IMG/VR virus record: IMGVR_UViG_3300036851_000553
Span: 1 to 25,201 of that record
Direction: 5' to 3' (one strand)
DNA: 25,201 nt
Source: a virus
Positions 7,295 through 15,501 of this stretch are shown piece by piece (the stretch's first letter is position 1; every line of letters begins with the position of its first letter). The notes under the pieces are model-generated. The model ran no database searches. It was given only the letters and a program-made list of their open reading frames with translations, and was not told the origin of the DNA. Position numbers and translations under genes: made by a program.

Positions 7295-8137
7295 CAATTG
7301 CCTCCTTGCTATGGACCGGGCGGGCCCGGGCAGTGAATTGCGGTTGAGGTCGGCGATAACGGAATCGAGCGAGCCGAGCGCATCGGCCATGCCGCGGCTG
7401 ACCGCCGCGGCGCCGATCTCGACGCCGCCCTGGCCGAAATGCTCCAAGACGTCGGCGGCATCGATGCCGCGATGGCGGGCGACGGCCTCGATAAAGACCT
7501 GGGCGATCGCGTCGATCTCGCGCTGGATGTCGGCGCGGCCGGCCTCGGTCTCGGGGTCGAGCCGCTTCCGCGGCGATTGCGTCGAGACGATCTCGCCGCT
7601 CGAAATCCCCGGCCGGTCGCCGGTCTTGATCCAGCGCGCGACGGCGCCGATCGAGCCAACCTGAGCCGTGGCGTCGAGCACGACCCGGTCGGCCGCTGAG
7701 GCAATCCAGTAGGCGCCGCTGGCGGCGCGGTCGCCGACATAGGCGACGATCGGCTTTGCTCCGCGCGCCGCGAAGATCGCGGCGGCGACCTCGTTGACCC
7801 CGGCCACCTCGCCGCCCGGGCTCGAAATGTCGAGCACCACGGCCTTGACCTGCGGGTTGTCGAGCGCCGCCTGGAAATCCTGGCCGAATTGCTCGGTCGA
7901 GGTGGCGCCCGAAATTTCGGTCAGCATGTTGGCGCGGCGGAACATCGGGCCGTCGAGCGGCACCACCGCGACGCCGTCATGCAGCTCGACGTTGCGGCTG
8001 TTGTCGAGCGGCCGGCCGAGCCGCAAGGCCACCGCCGCCGGCCCCTCGCCCTCGCGCGCGGCGATCGTCATGATCGCCAGCAGGTCGGCGTCGGCGAGCG
8101 CCCAGTCGCGGCCGGCGGCCAGGTCGAAGATGTTCAT
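6761..8137 (-). CDS. S49-family head maturation protease with C-terminal scaffold (gpC-like)
   Basis: This 458-aa protein has an N-terminal SppA/S49 (ClpP-fold) protease domain, residues about 50-265. It contains the oxyanion segment DISSPGGEV (103-111), the nucleophile Ser140 in DRAASGAYWIAS, and a probable general base Lys191 in SPRKRLDP. Residues from about 282 onward are Ala/Glu-rich, helical and scaffold-like (to LAKGA). This matches lambda gpC, whose C-terminal part is also made separately as Nu3. The ATG overlaps the stop of the small membrane-protein gene (ATGA at 8137-8134). The enzyme should remove scaffold and trim the portal during head maturation. Confidence 0.85.
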   Translation of the reverse strand: MNIFDLAAGRDWALADADLLAIMTIAAREGEGPAAVALRLGRPLDNSRNVELHDGVAVVPLDGPMFRRANMLTEISGATSTEQFGQDFQAALDNPQVKAVVLDISSPGGEVAGVNEVAAAIFAARGAKPIVAYVGDRAASGAYWIASAADRVVLDATAQVGSIGAVARWIKTGDRPGISSGEIVSTQSPRKRLDPETEAGRADIQREIDAIAQVFIEAVARHRGIDAADVLEHFGQGGVEIGAAAVSRGMADALGSLDSVIADLNRNSLPGPARSIARRQLMPNPNEMTAAQLAEAHPAAANALREEGAAAARTAAETAQPALLTTVRRDAAAAERTRILEIQEAALPGYEALARSAIDGGTSPAEFALAQAKAQKAAGTAHLAALRDDEKTVAKLTAPPAPPVEPAVDPALPVEQRAKAEWDKSPELRGEFGDRFNSYLAFKQAEEAGKVRRLAKGA

Positions 8138-8325
8138 TTTGTGCCGCCGTTTCCCTGATCAGGCGGACCTGCCGAATGCCGACGCCGGTAATAATCGGGC
8201 GGGTGCCGCGGCGCCGGAGGCCAGGAAAGCGTGTGGTTATCCCAGGGGTGCACGACGCACAGCGCCAGAAACGCGATAAAAAGCCCGCCAAAAATCCCGA
8301 CAATCGTCCACGCGACCCAATTCAT
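8134..8325 (-). CDS. Small membrane protein between portal and protease genes
   Basis: This 63-aa protein has one clear transmembrane helix (VAWTIVGIFGGLFIAFLALC, residues 4-23) and a polar, Pro/Arg-rich tail. The ATG overlaps the portal stop and its own stop overlaps the protease start, both as ATGA, so it belongs to the late operon. The function is unknown. A membrane role such as lysis accessory or superinfection exclusion is possible, though its place inside the head cluster is odd for lysis. Confidence 0.7.
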   Translation of the reverse strand: MNWVAWTIVGIFGGLFIAFLALCVVHPWDNHTLSWPPAPRHPPDYYRRRHSAGPPDQGNGGTK

Positions 8326-9902
8326 GCCGGCTGGGCCGCGGTCAGCGGATCGGTCGGGCGGCGGGGGGCGGCAACCACCGGCGCCACCAGCCCGCCGGCG
8401 ACGCGCGACGTCATCTCCTTGACCGATTGCGGGTGCTTGCGCTCCCAGTCGCCGCCGGTCATCTCGGCGGTTTCGTCGGCCAGGGTCGTCACCCCCATAT
8501 CGACGCGCTCGCGCGCGGCGTTGACCTCGACGAGCTGGTTGATCTGGCCGCGCGGCGGGCCGACCCATTCGGTGCCGAGATAGGCCGCGCGCAGAAACGG
8601 ATCGCCGAGAAAGCCCGGCGCGCGGATCAGCCCGCGCGCCACGGCCTCGTAGATCACCGCCTCGTAGAACGGCTGGCAGAGCATCGAGACGAGCCAGGCG
8701 CGGCGCGCACGGAAGAATTTCCAGGCCTCGACGAGGGCCGCCTGCGCCGCCGAATAGCTCGCCGTGAAGTGCTTGATCAGGATCTCGAACGGCAGCTCGA
8801 GCGCGACACCGATCTGCCGCAGGATCGCCTGGGTGAAATCGTCGAAGGCGACGTTCGGCCGGCCGGGCTGGGCCACCGCGATGTCCTCCCCGTATGCCAG
8901 ATCGAGAATCAGGCCATTCCCGAGGTGCTGCTCCTTGTCCGGCACGGCGCCGGCTGCGGTCGTGACGCCGCTGAGCCCGTCGCCCTGCTCGGTCTTGACG
9001 AAGACGGTGAACATCGCGCCGACGACGGCCGCCATCAGCTCGGCCTCGCGATATTGGTCGATCTGGCGCAGGCTTTCGATGACGGGCGCCAGGTACGGCA
9101 CCCCGCGTGTCAGCCCCGGGCGCGTGCGCCAGAACAGGTGATAGACCTGGCGCAACCCGGATTGCGCAAATGCCGCGATCTCGTCGGCCGCGGTGTTCGA
9201 GGCGCCGTAGATATCGCCCGGATGGCACTGCAAAAAGCGGTAGGCGGTCGGCGCGCCGAAAACGTCGCGCTTGACGCCGCCCGCCATCTCGGCGCTGTCA
9301 CGCGTCCCCGGCGGGTTCGCGCAGCGATCGGCCTCGACGATCTGCAGGCCCGTCGCCAGCCGCATGCCCGGCCGTTCGACAAAGCGCCGCACGGCAAAGC
9401 AATCGCCCGATTCCAGCGCCGAGCGGAAGACGAGGAATTGCAGCCCGGCGAAATTCTGCGTTCGGCTGACATCGCAATCGGTCGAGCCGGCGTGGACGCG
9501 GAACTCGCGCTCGATCGCCCGCTCCAGCGCGTCGAATTCCTCGTCGCTGTTGGCGGCGATGCCGCGCAGCACCTCGCGGTCGAGCCGCGACTGCACCATG
9601 AGCCCGGTGCCGACGGCATTGGTCACCGTCGTGTTGATCGCGCCCTTGGCGAGCGGCGCGTTCATTTCGAGGGCGCGCGAGCGGTCGCGCAGCACCGGCA
9701 AATCCATCAGCGTGTCGGCGTCGGCGCTGCCGGTGCGGGTCTGCCACTCGCGCATCTGGCGGCGATCGCCGCGCGCCCCGGTGTAGCCGCCGGTCATCGC
9801 CAGCATCGTCCGCGCGCGCTGCCGGCGCAGCCCGCGCTCAGGGCTGACGTAGGTGACGAGCCGATCGACCGCGTTCGGCTTGACGATAGGCAAACCTCTC
9901 AC
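8322..9902 (-). CDS. Portal protein, lambda gpB family
   Basis: This 526-aa protein starts at GTG 9902, which overlaps the gpW-like stop as GTGA (9902-9899). Upstream in-frame sequence is antisense-like and should not be counted. Recognisable blocks are SRALEMNAPLAKGAINTTV (near residue 70), ESGDCFAVRRFV, HLFWRTRPGLTRGVPYLAPV, the hydrophobic VVGAMFTVFVKT, and the conserved IKHFTASYSAAQAALVEAWK near residue 400. These are typical of lambda-type portals (Phage_portal_2). The portal dodecamer is the DNA channel at the head vertex. The length matches lambda gpB (533 aa). Confidence 0.9.
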   Translation of the reverse strand: MRGLPIVKPNAVDRLVTYVSPERGLRRQRARTMLAMTGGYTGARGDRRQMREWQTRTGSADADTLMDLPVLRDRSRALEMNAPLAKGAINTTVTNAVGTGLMVQSRLDREVLRGIAANSDEEFDALERAIEREFRVHAGSTDCDVSRTQNFAGLQFLVFRSALESGDCFAVRRFVERPGMRLATGLQIVEADRCANPPGTRDSAEMAGGVKRDVFGAPTAYRFLQCHPGDIYGASNTAADEIAAFAQSGLRQVYHLFWRTRPGLTRGVPYLAPVIESLRQIDQYREAELMAAVVGAMFTVFVKTEQGDGLSGVTTAAGAVPDKEQHLGNGLILDLAYGEDIAVAQPGRPNVAFDDFTQAILRQIGVALELPFEILIKHFTASYSAAQAALVEAWKFFRARRAWLVSMLCQPFYEAVIYEAVARGLIRAPGFLGDPFLRAAYLGTEWVGPPRGQINQLVEVNAARERVDMGVTTLADETAEMTGGDWERKHPQSVKEMTSRVAGGLVAPVVAAPRRPTDPLTAAQPA

Positions 9903-10108
9903 AACGGCACCGCCCCCCGGATCCCGATGCCGCCGCGCGCGGTGCGGGCGAGCCGCGCCGCGAGCTGGTCCTTGCGCCGGTAGAGCGTCGCCAGGTCCGC
10001 CTTGGTCACCGAGTTGTCGCGGATGGCGCTGGCCTGGCCGCGCACGAGGATCGCCTCGATCGCCGCGTTGACCGCGTCGAGCTCGGCCTGGTCGGTGGCG
10101 ATCGTCAC
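9899..10108 (-). CDS. Head-tail connector, gpW-like
   Basis: This 69-aa protein starts at GTG 10108, overlapping the large terminase stop as GTGA (10108-10105). The sequence TDQAELDAVNAAIEAILVRG followed by TKADLATLYRRKDQLAARL is the helix / beta-turn / helix pattern of lambda gpW (68 aa). The place between terminase and portal matches lambda order A-W-B. gpW stabilises the packaged head and prepares it for tail joining. A start-codon rule limited to ATG would miss it. Confidence 0.8.
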   Translation of the reverse strand: MTIATDQAELDAVNAAIEAILVRGQASAIRDNSVTKADLATLYRRKDQLAARLARTARGGIGIRGAVPL

Positions 10109-12255
10109 AACCGGATACCCCGCGACCTGACCCGGCGCCGGACCGGCGCCATCCATGCCGGCACGATCGGGACCGGCGCCGATCGCCGGCGGTCCGCATC
10201 GATGCGTTCGGCCTCCGCGGTGCCGATCAGCACCAGCGGGTTGGTCCGCGTCGCCCCGACGGTTGCGGCAACGATGTTCAGCTTCAGGCCGCGGTGCACC
10301 AGGGCGCACAGCGCGGCATAGGCGTAGACGCGGCAGTCGAGGGCTTCGTTGGAGCGGCCGGGCCGCGGCTGCCATACGCGAAACATCCAGCCGCCGACGC
10401 GCTTCGGAATGAGCCGCTCGGCGGTCAGCTGGTCGAACCGCGTGCGGTCCCACCAGGCCGGGAAATGCATGTAGCCGGGGCCCGGCTCGGCGATCGCGAG
10501 ACGCGAGGAGATCGAATCCTTTGCCGCGTTGGTGCCGATCATCACCGGACGAAACCCGCCGGTTTTCCCTTTGCGCGCCTTGCGCAACGGCGGCCAAACC
10601 GGCGAGCGCTGGCCCGACCGTTCGCTGGCGCCCTTGATCGCGTGCACCCCGCCCTGCAGCAGGCCAGCATTGTCGCGGCAGAAATTGTAGACGGCCTGCG
10701 TGTGGTGGCCGCCCGAGTCTATGCAGGCCGCGAGCGCAACGAACGGCACCCCATCGGCGCGCAGCCAGCGCCTTGTCAGGTAGTCGCGGACCGGCTGCCA
10801 GAATTTCGGGTTCTCCTGGTCGCCGTCGAACACCTCGTAGGCGAGCGACCACGATTCCTCGTCATAGCCCCAGCCGACGATTTCGAGCTCGATCCGGTCG
10901 CCTTGCGAGTCGATGCCGACCGTGATGACCGCGACGCCGTCCGGCACATCGGCCTTATAGACCTCGCGTCGCGCCAGCAGCAGGTCGGGCTCGACCTCGA
11001 CCCCGGCCTTGCGCCGGTACGGCAGCCCGAGCTGGGTGTTCCACCAGACCTGCAGCAGGTCCTCGTTGGCCTGCGCCGCGATCCATTTTGTTGCGATGTC
11101 GACCGGCCGGTCCTTCGGCCACGGGCTGTAGAGCTTCGACGCCTGAAACCCGGCGTGGTGGTTCGCCACCGGCCAGCAACCGCACTCCGGGCAGCGCGCC
11201 CGGTAGACCGCCCAGCGCGGGCCGGCCCACCAGTCCCAAAGCTGGGACAACGCAAAAAGCGACGCAATTTTTTCACCGGGCAATTCGGCCCGCCACGCCG
11301 CGTCGTATTCGGCGAGCGGCGAATGCGATTTTCCACAACATGTAAAGGGCCGCGCCTGGTGCCAGCGGATCGTCTGCAAGGCCCGGAGGCGCTCGCCCTC
11401 GGACCAGCCCTTGGCGCAGGCTTCGCAATAAATCCCGGCCGTCGCCGTCAGGTGCTCGCCGCCCTCGCCCTTGTCCCATTCGACGTGGCGGAAGAAATCG
11501 AGAAACTGCCGGTGGCCGCAATGGGGGCACGCGACCGAGGCGCGGCGCTGGTCGGACTCGGCGTAGCTCGCCGCGATCCGGCTCTCCTCGTCGACGGTCG
11601 GCGAGCAGCAGCGGATCGACAGCCAGTTGCCGCCGAACCGCGCGGTGCGCTCCTCGCCGATCGCGATCGGGTCGCCCTCGCGGCCGACCTCGTACTTGTC
11701 GACCTCGTCGAACAGCATGACGCGGATCGGCCGGCTCGACAGGTTGGTCGCCGATCCGGCGCCGACGATCGCCAGGAACCCGCCCGGGAACGGCTTGACG
11801 GCGATCGATTCCTCGCTCGACCGGCTCTTCCTTGTCCCGACCAGGCCGCGCAGGACCGGGGTGGCCGCGATCGTCGGGGTGATCCGCTCCTTCGAGAAGT
11901 CCTCGGCCGCCGATTGCTTCGGCTGCACCAGCAGAATGGGACACGGGTCGAGGTGGGCGAAGTAGCCGAAAGTGTTCAACAACAGCGAAGTCTTTAAGAG
12001 CTGCGTCGCCGCCATCGCGGTGATCGTGCGGACGCCCGGCTCGGTCACCGCCAGCATCGGCCCGCGGGCGATCTCGGCCGTCGATGTCGACCACTTGCCG
12101 CCGCCCTCGGTCTTGGCGATGCCGCGGTAGCGGTCGGCCCAGTCCGGCACGCTCATCAGCGGCGGGGCGGCAAACCCTCGCGTCCAACTCGCCAGCAGCA
12201 GATCAGTTTTTGAGCAGCTCCGGCTCGCCGAGGCCGGCGAGGAGGTGTCTGACAT
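10105..12255 (-). CDS. Terminase large subunit, GpA family
   Basis: This 716-aa packaging motor and nuclease has an ATPase domain with a Walker-A-like ATQLLKTS (83-90) and Walker B VMLFDEVDKY (179-188). A zinc-ribbon pair follows (CPHCG at 243-247, CEAC at 277-280). A second Cys cluster (TCCGKS near 305, CPECG near 355) precedes the family block HHAGFQASKLYSPW (366-379). The nuclease domain starts near VITVGIDSQGD (443-452). It overlaps the small terminase gene by 53 bases. The first ~18 residues are poor quality, so the real start may lie nearer the LLLASW block. The closest relatives cut cos or cos-like sites. Confidence 0.92.
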   Translation of the reverse strand: MSDTSSPASASRSCSKTDLLLASWTRGFAAPPLMSVPDWADRYRGIAKTEGGGKWSTSTAEIARGPMLAVTEPGVRTITAMAATQLLKTSLLLNTFGYFAHLDPCPILLVQPKQSAAEDFSKERITPTIAATPVLRGLVGTRKSRSSEESIAVKPFPGGFLAIVGAGSATNLSSRPIRVMLFDEVDKYEVGREGDPIAIGEERTARFGGNWLSIRCCSPTVDEESRIAASYAESDQRRASVACPHCGHRQFLDFFRHVEWDKGEGGEHLTATAGIYCEACAKGWSEGERLRALQTIRWHQARPFTCCGKSHSPLAEYDAAWRAELPGEKIASLFALSQLWDWWAGPRWAVYRARCPECGCWPVANHHAGFQASKLYSPWPKDRPVDIATKWIAAQANEDLLQVWWNTQLGLPYRRKAGVEVEPDLLLARREVYKADVPDGVAVITVGIDSQGDRIELEIVGWGYDEESWSLAYEVFDGDQENPKFWQPVRDYLTRRWLRADGVPFVALAACIDSGGHHTQAVYNFCRDNAGLLQGGVHAIKGASERSGQRSPVWPPLRKARKGKTGGFRPVMIGTNAAKDSISSRLAIAEPGPGYMHFPAWWDRTRFDQLTAERLIPKRVGGWMFRVWQPRPGRSNEALDCRVYAYAALCALVHRGLKLNIVAATVGATRTNPLVLIGTAEAERIDADRRRSAPVPIVPAWMAPVRRRVRSRGIRL

Positions 12256-12727
12256 GGGTTTCCAGTATGTCGGTCACCCTCGCCGCAGGAACCTCGAGAT
12301 CCGCGGCGATCAGCGGACCGACCTGGCCGGGCCAGGCGAGGAGCGCGTCGCGAAAGCCGTGGGCGCATTCGAAAAACGTCGTCTGCGCCTCGTCGAGCGG
12401 GATGAGGGCGCCGGCCTTCTTCTGGAATTCGAGCGCCCGCAGCCCGGCGAGCGCGCTGTCCTTGACCTGGCCGGCCGCCGCCTTGGTGCCGGATTTTCCT
12501 TCGAGCAGGCCGGCGAGAAATTCGTCGATCGACTGCTGGCGGCGTCGGGGAGCGTCCTCGGCGCTGAATTTTCCGAGCCGCGCCCCTTCGAGCCGCGCAT
12601 CCGATTCTTCGACATCGACCAGCCCGCTGGCGGTCAGCGACAGAAATCCGTCCTCCGCCCACCGGTGCACCGCCTGCCGGGTCACGCCATGCAGCCGGGC
12701 AAAGGCGGATTTTGTGACGGCCGTCAA
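12203..12727 (-). CDS. Terminase small subunit (Nu1-like)
   Basis: This 174-aa protein has an N-terminal winged/helix-turn-helix segment (KSAFARLHGVTRQAVHRWAE, residues 6-25) like lambda Nu1, a charged linker, and a helical C-terminal domain (DEAQTTFFECAHGFRDALLA). It sits directly before, and overlaps, the GpA-type large subunit. Nu1-like proteins bind the packaging site and regulate the large subunit. The HTH residues, order and length all agree. Confidence 0.85.
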   Translation of the reverse strand: MTAVTKSAFARLHGVTRQAVHRWAEDGFLSLTASGLVDVEESDARLEGARLGKFSAEDAPRRRQQSIDEFLAGLLEGKSGTKAAAGQVKDSALAGLRALEFQKKAGALIPLDEAQTTFFECAHGFRDALLAWPGQVGPLIAADLEVPAARVTDILETHVRHLLAGLGEPELLKN

Positions 12728-12818
12728 CCGTCAACCAACTTTCGAGGGATGCAGCTGGCCACCATCGGCACTCTGCAAGTCCTCATAGCGTGGGGCGGCC
12801 GACAGGACCCGTGATCGG

Positions 12819-12983
12819 TCAGGCCGCGGTGCGCTCGTCGGCTTCGGGCACGAGGCCCCAGGCCGCGCGCAGCAGGCGCGAGCAGCGGCGCATCTCGGCC
12901 ATGTTCTTTTCGCTCGGATCGGCCTGGCAGCGCAGGATGGCTTCTCGCAGCATCTGCCAGGCCTCGTTCTCATCGGGGGGCAT
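12819..12983 (-). CDS. Small hypothetical phage protein
   Basis: This 54-aa helical protein (PPDENEAWQMLREAILRCQA onward) is rich in Met, Glu and Arg. The start is ATG 12983, with a GAAGGG stretch just upstream; longer in-frame sequence before it is arginine-rich and antisense-like. It lies before the small terminase. The function is unknown. Confidence 0.6.
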   Translation of the reverse strand: MPPDENEAWQMLREAILRCQADPSEKNMAEMRRCSRLLRAAWGLVPEADERTAA

Positions 12984-13054
12984 GTCCCTTCTCGCTGGCG
13001 ATTGTCGTCGATGACCCAAATGGAGTCGTCGCCGCTCAATCCCAACCTGAAGGA

Positions 13055-13399
13055 TCAGGCGGCCGCCTCGATGCGTCTTTGCTTGCGCGCGGTGCAGCGC
13101 AGCGTCCAGCTCGTGCCGATCGTCGTCTTGGTGTAGCGCTGTTCGACGACCTCGGCGCCTAGATCGGCGACCAGCGCATCCTTGTCGAGGCTCTTGCGCT
13201 CGCCCGGCGGCGACAGCGTGATGTCGAACAGCAGGCCCTGGGCCTTCAGGAGGTCGCGCCGCACGCATTCCAGCTTCAGCGCCTCGAGCTCTTCGTCGAT
13301 TTCGGCGATCGCCGCCTTGAGGGCGCCCACCTTGTCGGCGATGCCGGCCGGCGTCATCGCCCGGAGGCGCTTGGTTTGCTGGTCGAGCGGCGCGGTCAT
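13055..13399 (-). CDS. Hypothetical phage protein with coiled coil
   Basis: This 114-aa protein has a heptad-like helix at residues 20-50 (KVGALKAAIAEIDEELEALK), then a beta-rich part and a basic end (CTARKQRRIEAAA). Its ATG begins directly after the stop of the 62-aa gene. It is in the packaging-proximal cluster. No family was recognised. Confidence 0.6.
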   Translation of the reverse strand: MTAPLDQQTKRLRAMTPAGIADKVGALKAAIAEIDEELEALKLECVRRDLLKAQGLLFDITLSPPGERKSLDKDALVADLGAEVVEQRYTKTTIGTSWTLRCTARKQRRIEAAA

Positions 13400-13588
13400 T
13401 CAGCAGGATCCCCGGGGCACGTCGTCGAGCCGCGGGTCGATCGCCGCCCGGATCGCGATCACCGCCTCGTCGGGATCCCGGAAGGCCCGGCTCGCCCCGT
13501 CGGTCGCCAGTATGTAAAACCCCTGCGCCTCGCGCCAAGAGAGCGCGATATGCGCCGGCTTCGGTGCTTCGGGGACGGTGCCGTTCAT
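13400..13588 (-). CDS. Small hypothetical protein downstream of recombinase
   Basis: This 62-aa protein starts at ATG 13588, overlapping the recombinase stop as ATGA. It has a compact beta-alpha layout (HIALSWREAQGFYILATDGA, then PDEAVIAIRAAIDPR). In-frame sequence further upstream is antisense of the recombinase and was excluded. Translational coupling to the recombinase is likely. The function is unknown. Confidence 0.6.
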   Translation of the reverse strand: MNGTVPEAPKPAHIALSWREAQGFYILATDGASRAFRDPDEAVIAIRAAIDPRLDDVPRGSC

Positions 13589-14307
13589 GCTGCCGTCCTT
13601 TCGGTGCGCGCGAGGATCCGGCGGACCTGTTCGGCCGACCAGGTCGCCTCCCCGCCCGGCGTCTTGATGCCGCGCGCGGTCAGCGCCAGGGCGAGTTGCC
13701 CGAGAGTCGCGCACCCGGCCTTCCGGGCGGCCTCGATGTAGGGGGCGATGTCGAATGCCCGGCGGCTTGCGTTGGCCGATGCCGCCCGCGATGCGTGGCG
13801 GGCCGCGGCCCTTGTGCCGCCGCGCGGGTTCGGATTGCCGAGCTTGACCCCGCGCGCCTTCGCCGCGGCGAGCGCCGCCTTGGTGCGGCTAGAGATCTGC
13901 TCGCGCTCGTGCTCGGCGACGGCGGCGAGGATGTGGATCGTCAGCCTGGTGGCGTGCGGGTTGTCGCAGGCGACGAAATCGACGCCCGACTCCATGAGGC
14001 CCGAGACGAACGAGACGTTGCGCGCCAGCCGGTCAAGCTTGGCGATGACGAGGATGGCGCGGCGGGCCCGGCAGGCCGCGAGGGCCTGGGCGATCTGCGG
14101 CCGGTCGTTGCGCTTGCCGCTTTCGATCTCCTGAAACTCGGCGACCAGCCTGCCGCCGGCGGCGCCGACGTGACGCTCGATCGCCTCCCGCTGGGCCTCC
14201 AGGCCGAGCCCGGAGGCGCCCTGTGCGTCGGTCGATACCCGGACGTAGGAAACGAAGGCCGGAGCGGAAGGCGCGCCAGCGGGCTTCCCTGGGGGCCTGG
14301 CGGGCAT
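13585..14307 (-). CDS. Serine recombinase, resolvase/invertase family
   Basis: This 240-aa protein has a catalytic domain with nucleophile Ser25 in SYVRVSTDAQG, the conserved ESGKRNDRP and KLDRLARN blocks that carry the active-site arginines, and the HIL..VAEHEREQIS helix (the dimer helix region). The C-terminal part (LGQLALALTARGIKT, then WSAEQVRRIL) is a helix-turn-helix DNA-binding domain. It is too short for a large serine integrase, so it is more likely a resolvase or invertase. It sits in the phage gene chain rather than in the transposon. Its site is not visible. Confidence 0.85.
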   Translation of the reverse strand: MPARPPGKPAGAPSAPAFVSYVRVSTDAQGASGLGLEAQREAIERHVGAAGGRLVAEFQEIESGKRNDRPQIAQALAACRARRAILVIAKLDRLARNVSFVSGLMESGVDFVACDNPHATRLTIHILAAVAEHEREQISSRTKAALAAAKARGVKLGNPNPRGGTRAAARHASRAASANASRRAFDIAPYIEAARKAGCATLGQLALALTARGIKTPGGEATWSAEQVRRILARTERTAA

Positions 14308-14338
14308 TCTGACGCCCTCACAAACCCAAACCGAAAAC

Positions 14339-14370
14339 CACGATCCGCGACGTTCGTTTGGCGGATCGTG
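14339..14370 (-). terminator. Rho-independent terminator upstream of the recombinase gene
   Basis: A perfect 10-bp stem (CACGATCCGC / GCGGATCGTG) with a 12-base loop is followed on the minus strand by GTTTTC and further T-rich bases. It lies between the interrupted 66-aa gene and the recombinase start. Confidence 0.6.
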
Positions 14371-14406
14371 AGGAAGCGGCGCAACGCCCCGACGGCCGTG
14401 TGCGCC

Positions 14407-14550
14407 TCAGCCGAAGCCGATGGCGAGGACCGCGCCGATCGCGATCAGCGCCGCCCATTCGGTCGGCAGCAGGCGGCCCTGGTCGCTCGCCTGGCGCTCC
14501 GGCGGCAACGCCGCCTGGCGACGGGCGAGCTCGTAAGGACATGCGCCGGG
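14407..14550 (-). pseudogene. 3' part of the phage gene broken by the transposon
   Basis: The frame reads PGACPYELARRQAALPPE and onward, ending in a hydrophobic helix (EWAALIAIGAVLAIGFG) and TGA at 14409-14407. It has no start of its own. Joined to the fragment at 17612-17676 with one copy of the 8-bp duplication it gives an uninterrupted 66-aa protein. The intact product would be a Cys/His-rich N-terminus and a C-terminal membrane helix. Its function is unknown. Confidence 0.75.
14543..14550. repeat. Left target site duplication (GCGCCGGG)
   Basis: This is identical to 17612-17619. Each copy directly abuts an outer end of the inverted repeats, as expected from a single insertion with 8-bp staggered cuts, the size seen for IS1-family elements. 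Confidence 0.9.
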
Positions 14551-14569
14551 GGTAGTGCGCAGTTTTGAA
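14551..14569. repeat. Left terminal inverted repeat (19 bp)
   Basis: GGTAGTGCGCAGTTTTGAA matches the complement of 17593-17611 at all 19 positions. It ends two bases before the transposase stop. Confidence 0.92.
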
Positions 14570-14571
14570 TT

Positions 14572-15465
14572 TCATGCCGCTTTCGGCTGCCGCGGCTTAT
14601 AAGGGCCGCGCTTTTTCGGGGCTGGCTCCCGCGCATCAATCAGCGCCACGATATCCTCCATCGTCCACAAGCGATCGGCGACCCCGGCAGCCATTGCCGG
14701 TGTCATGCGCAGCGTCTTGTGGATGCGGACGAAGTTGTAGAACACGAAGTAGAGCGCCAACGCATGGCAGTGGTTCTCAACGCGCTTGCTGAACGCGTTA
14801 GTCAGCCGCGTAAACCGACGCATCCCCATGCGGATCGTCAGGTTGTGCCGCTCCACGTAGGACGTGCTGACGTGCTTCGGATCAGGCTTGCCGGTGATTG
14901 TTGTCGGCCGCGCGCCGACGCATTCGGTCGGGCTGTAGCGCCTAGCCGCGTCTGAGGCGGCCGGCGGAGCGCCGTACATTTTCACGAGCTGCGCGTAATC
15001 AACGTCGGCGCCGAACGCTTCCTCGACGGCTTGCAAATAGGCACTGTGCCCGTCCGTGGTGAGTTGCAAGCGGGTCGTGACTCGCTGGCGCAAATCGTCC
15101 ATGAGCGCCAAAGCGTATTCCGCGTCCCGGCCGCCGACCTGCCACGTCAGGATCAGCTTGTTATCGGCATCGAGCGCCGTCCAAGTCCAGATATCGCCAG
15201 CGCCCTGCGGCGCGGCCTTGGCTCTCGGGACGTTCTTTGCCTTGGCATGTACGAAGCTCCAAATCTCGTCGCACTGGACGCGGCGACTTGCGACGCCGCG
15301 CATGGTGCGATCGTGGAACTCGGTGCATGCGGTGCCTGCATCTTTGAGCAGTTTGTCGATTGCCGGAAAGGAGACATCGGCTACGCGGGCTATCGCTCGC
15401 ATGGCCGAGCCTTCGCAAAGCATCGAGAGGACTTGGACGCGCTTGGCGAGAGGGAGCTTATTCAT
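14572..15465 (-). CDS. DDE transposase, IS1-family-like
   Basis: This 297-aa protein starts at ATG 15465 ([19 protein letters not shown]). An N-terminal HTH ([20 protein letters not shown]) is followed by an RNaseH-fold catalytic domain. Candidate catalytic acids are the D in [11 protein letters not shown], the D in [10 protein letters not shown] and the E in [13 protein letters not shown]. The conserved [13 protein letters not shown] and [20 protein letters not shown] blocks and a basic tail follow. This is the family usually annotated as IS1-type in rhizobial genomes. It lacks the N-terminal Cys finger of E. coli InsA and needs no frameshift. Its stop is 2 bases inside the left inverted repeat. 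It looks intact. Confidence 0.88.
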   Translation of the reverse strand: MNKLPLAKRVQVLSMLCEGSAMRAIARVADVSFPAIDKLLKDAGTACTEFHDRTMRGVASRRVQCDEIWSFVHAKAKNVPRAKAAPQGAGDIWTWTALDADNKLILTWQVGGRDAEYALALMDDLRQRVTTRLQLTTDGHSAYLQAVEEAFGADVDYAQLVKMYGAPPAASDAARRYSPTECVGARPTTITGKPDPKHVSTSYVERHNLTIRMGMRRFTRLTNAFSKRVENHCHALALYFVFYNFVRIHKTLRMTPAMAAGVADRLWTMEDIVALIDAREPAPKKRGPYKPRQPKAA

Positions 15466-15472
15466 AACGAAC

Positions 15473-15501
15473 ATAATACGAAAGCGCTCCCGCATCGTCA
15501 A
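15473..15501 (-). promoter_or_regulatory. Sigma70-type promoter of the transposase, giving a leaderless mRNA
   Basis: TTGACG (15501-15496), a 17-base spacer and TATTAT (15478-15473) are followed by only 7 bases before the ATG at 15465. Transcription would start at or very near the ATG, and no Shine-Dalgarno site exists. Weak leaderless translation would keep transposition low. Confidence 0.65.

Noticed and set aside
12731-13045. Minus-strand frame beginning MGLSGDDSIWVIDDNR
   Set aside because: It overlaps the better 54-aa gene in another frame, turns Cys/Arg-rich and lacks protein-like composition past its first residues.
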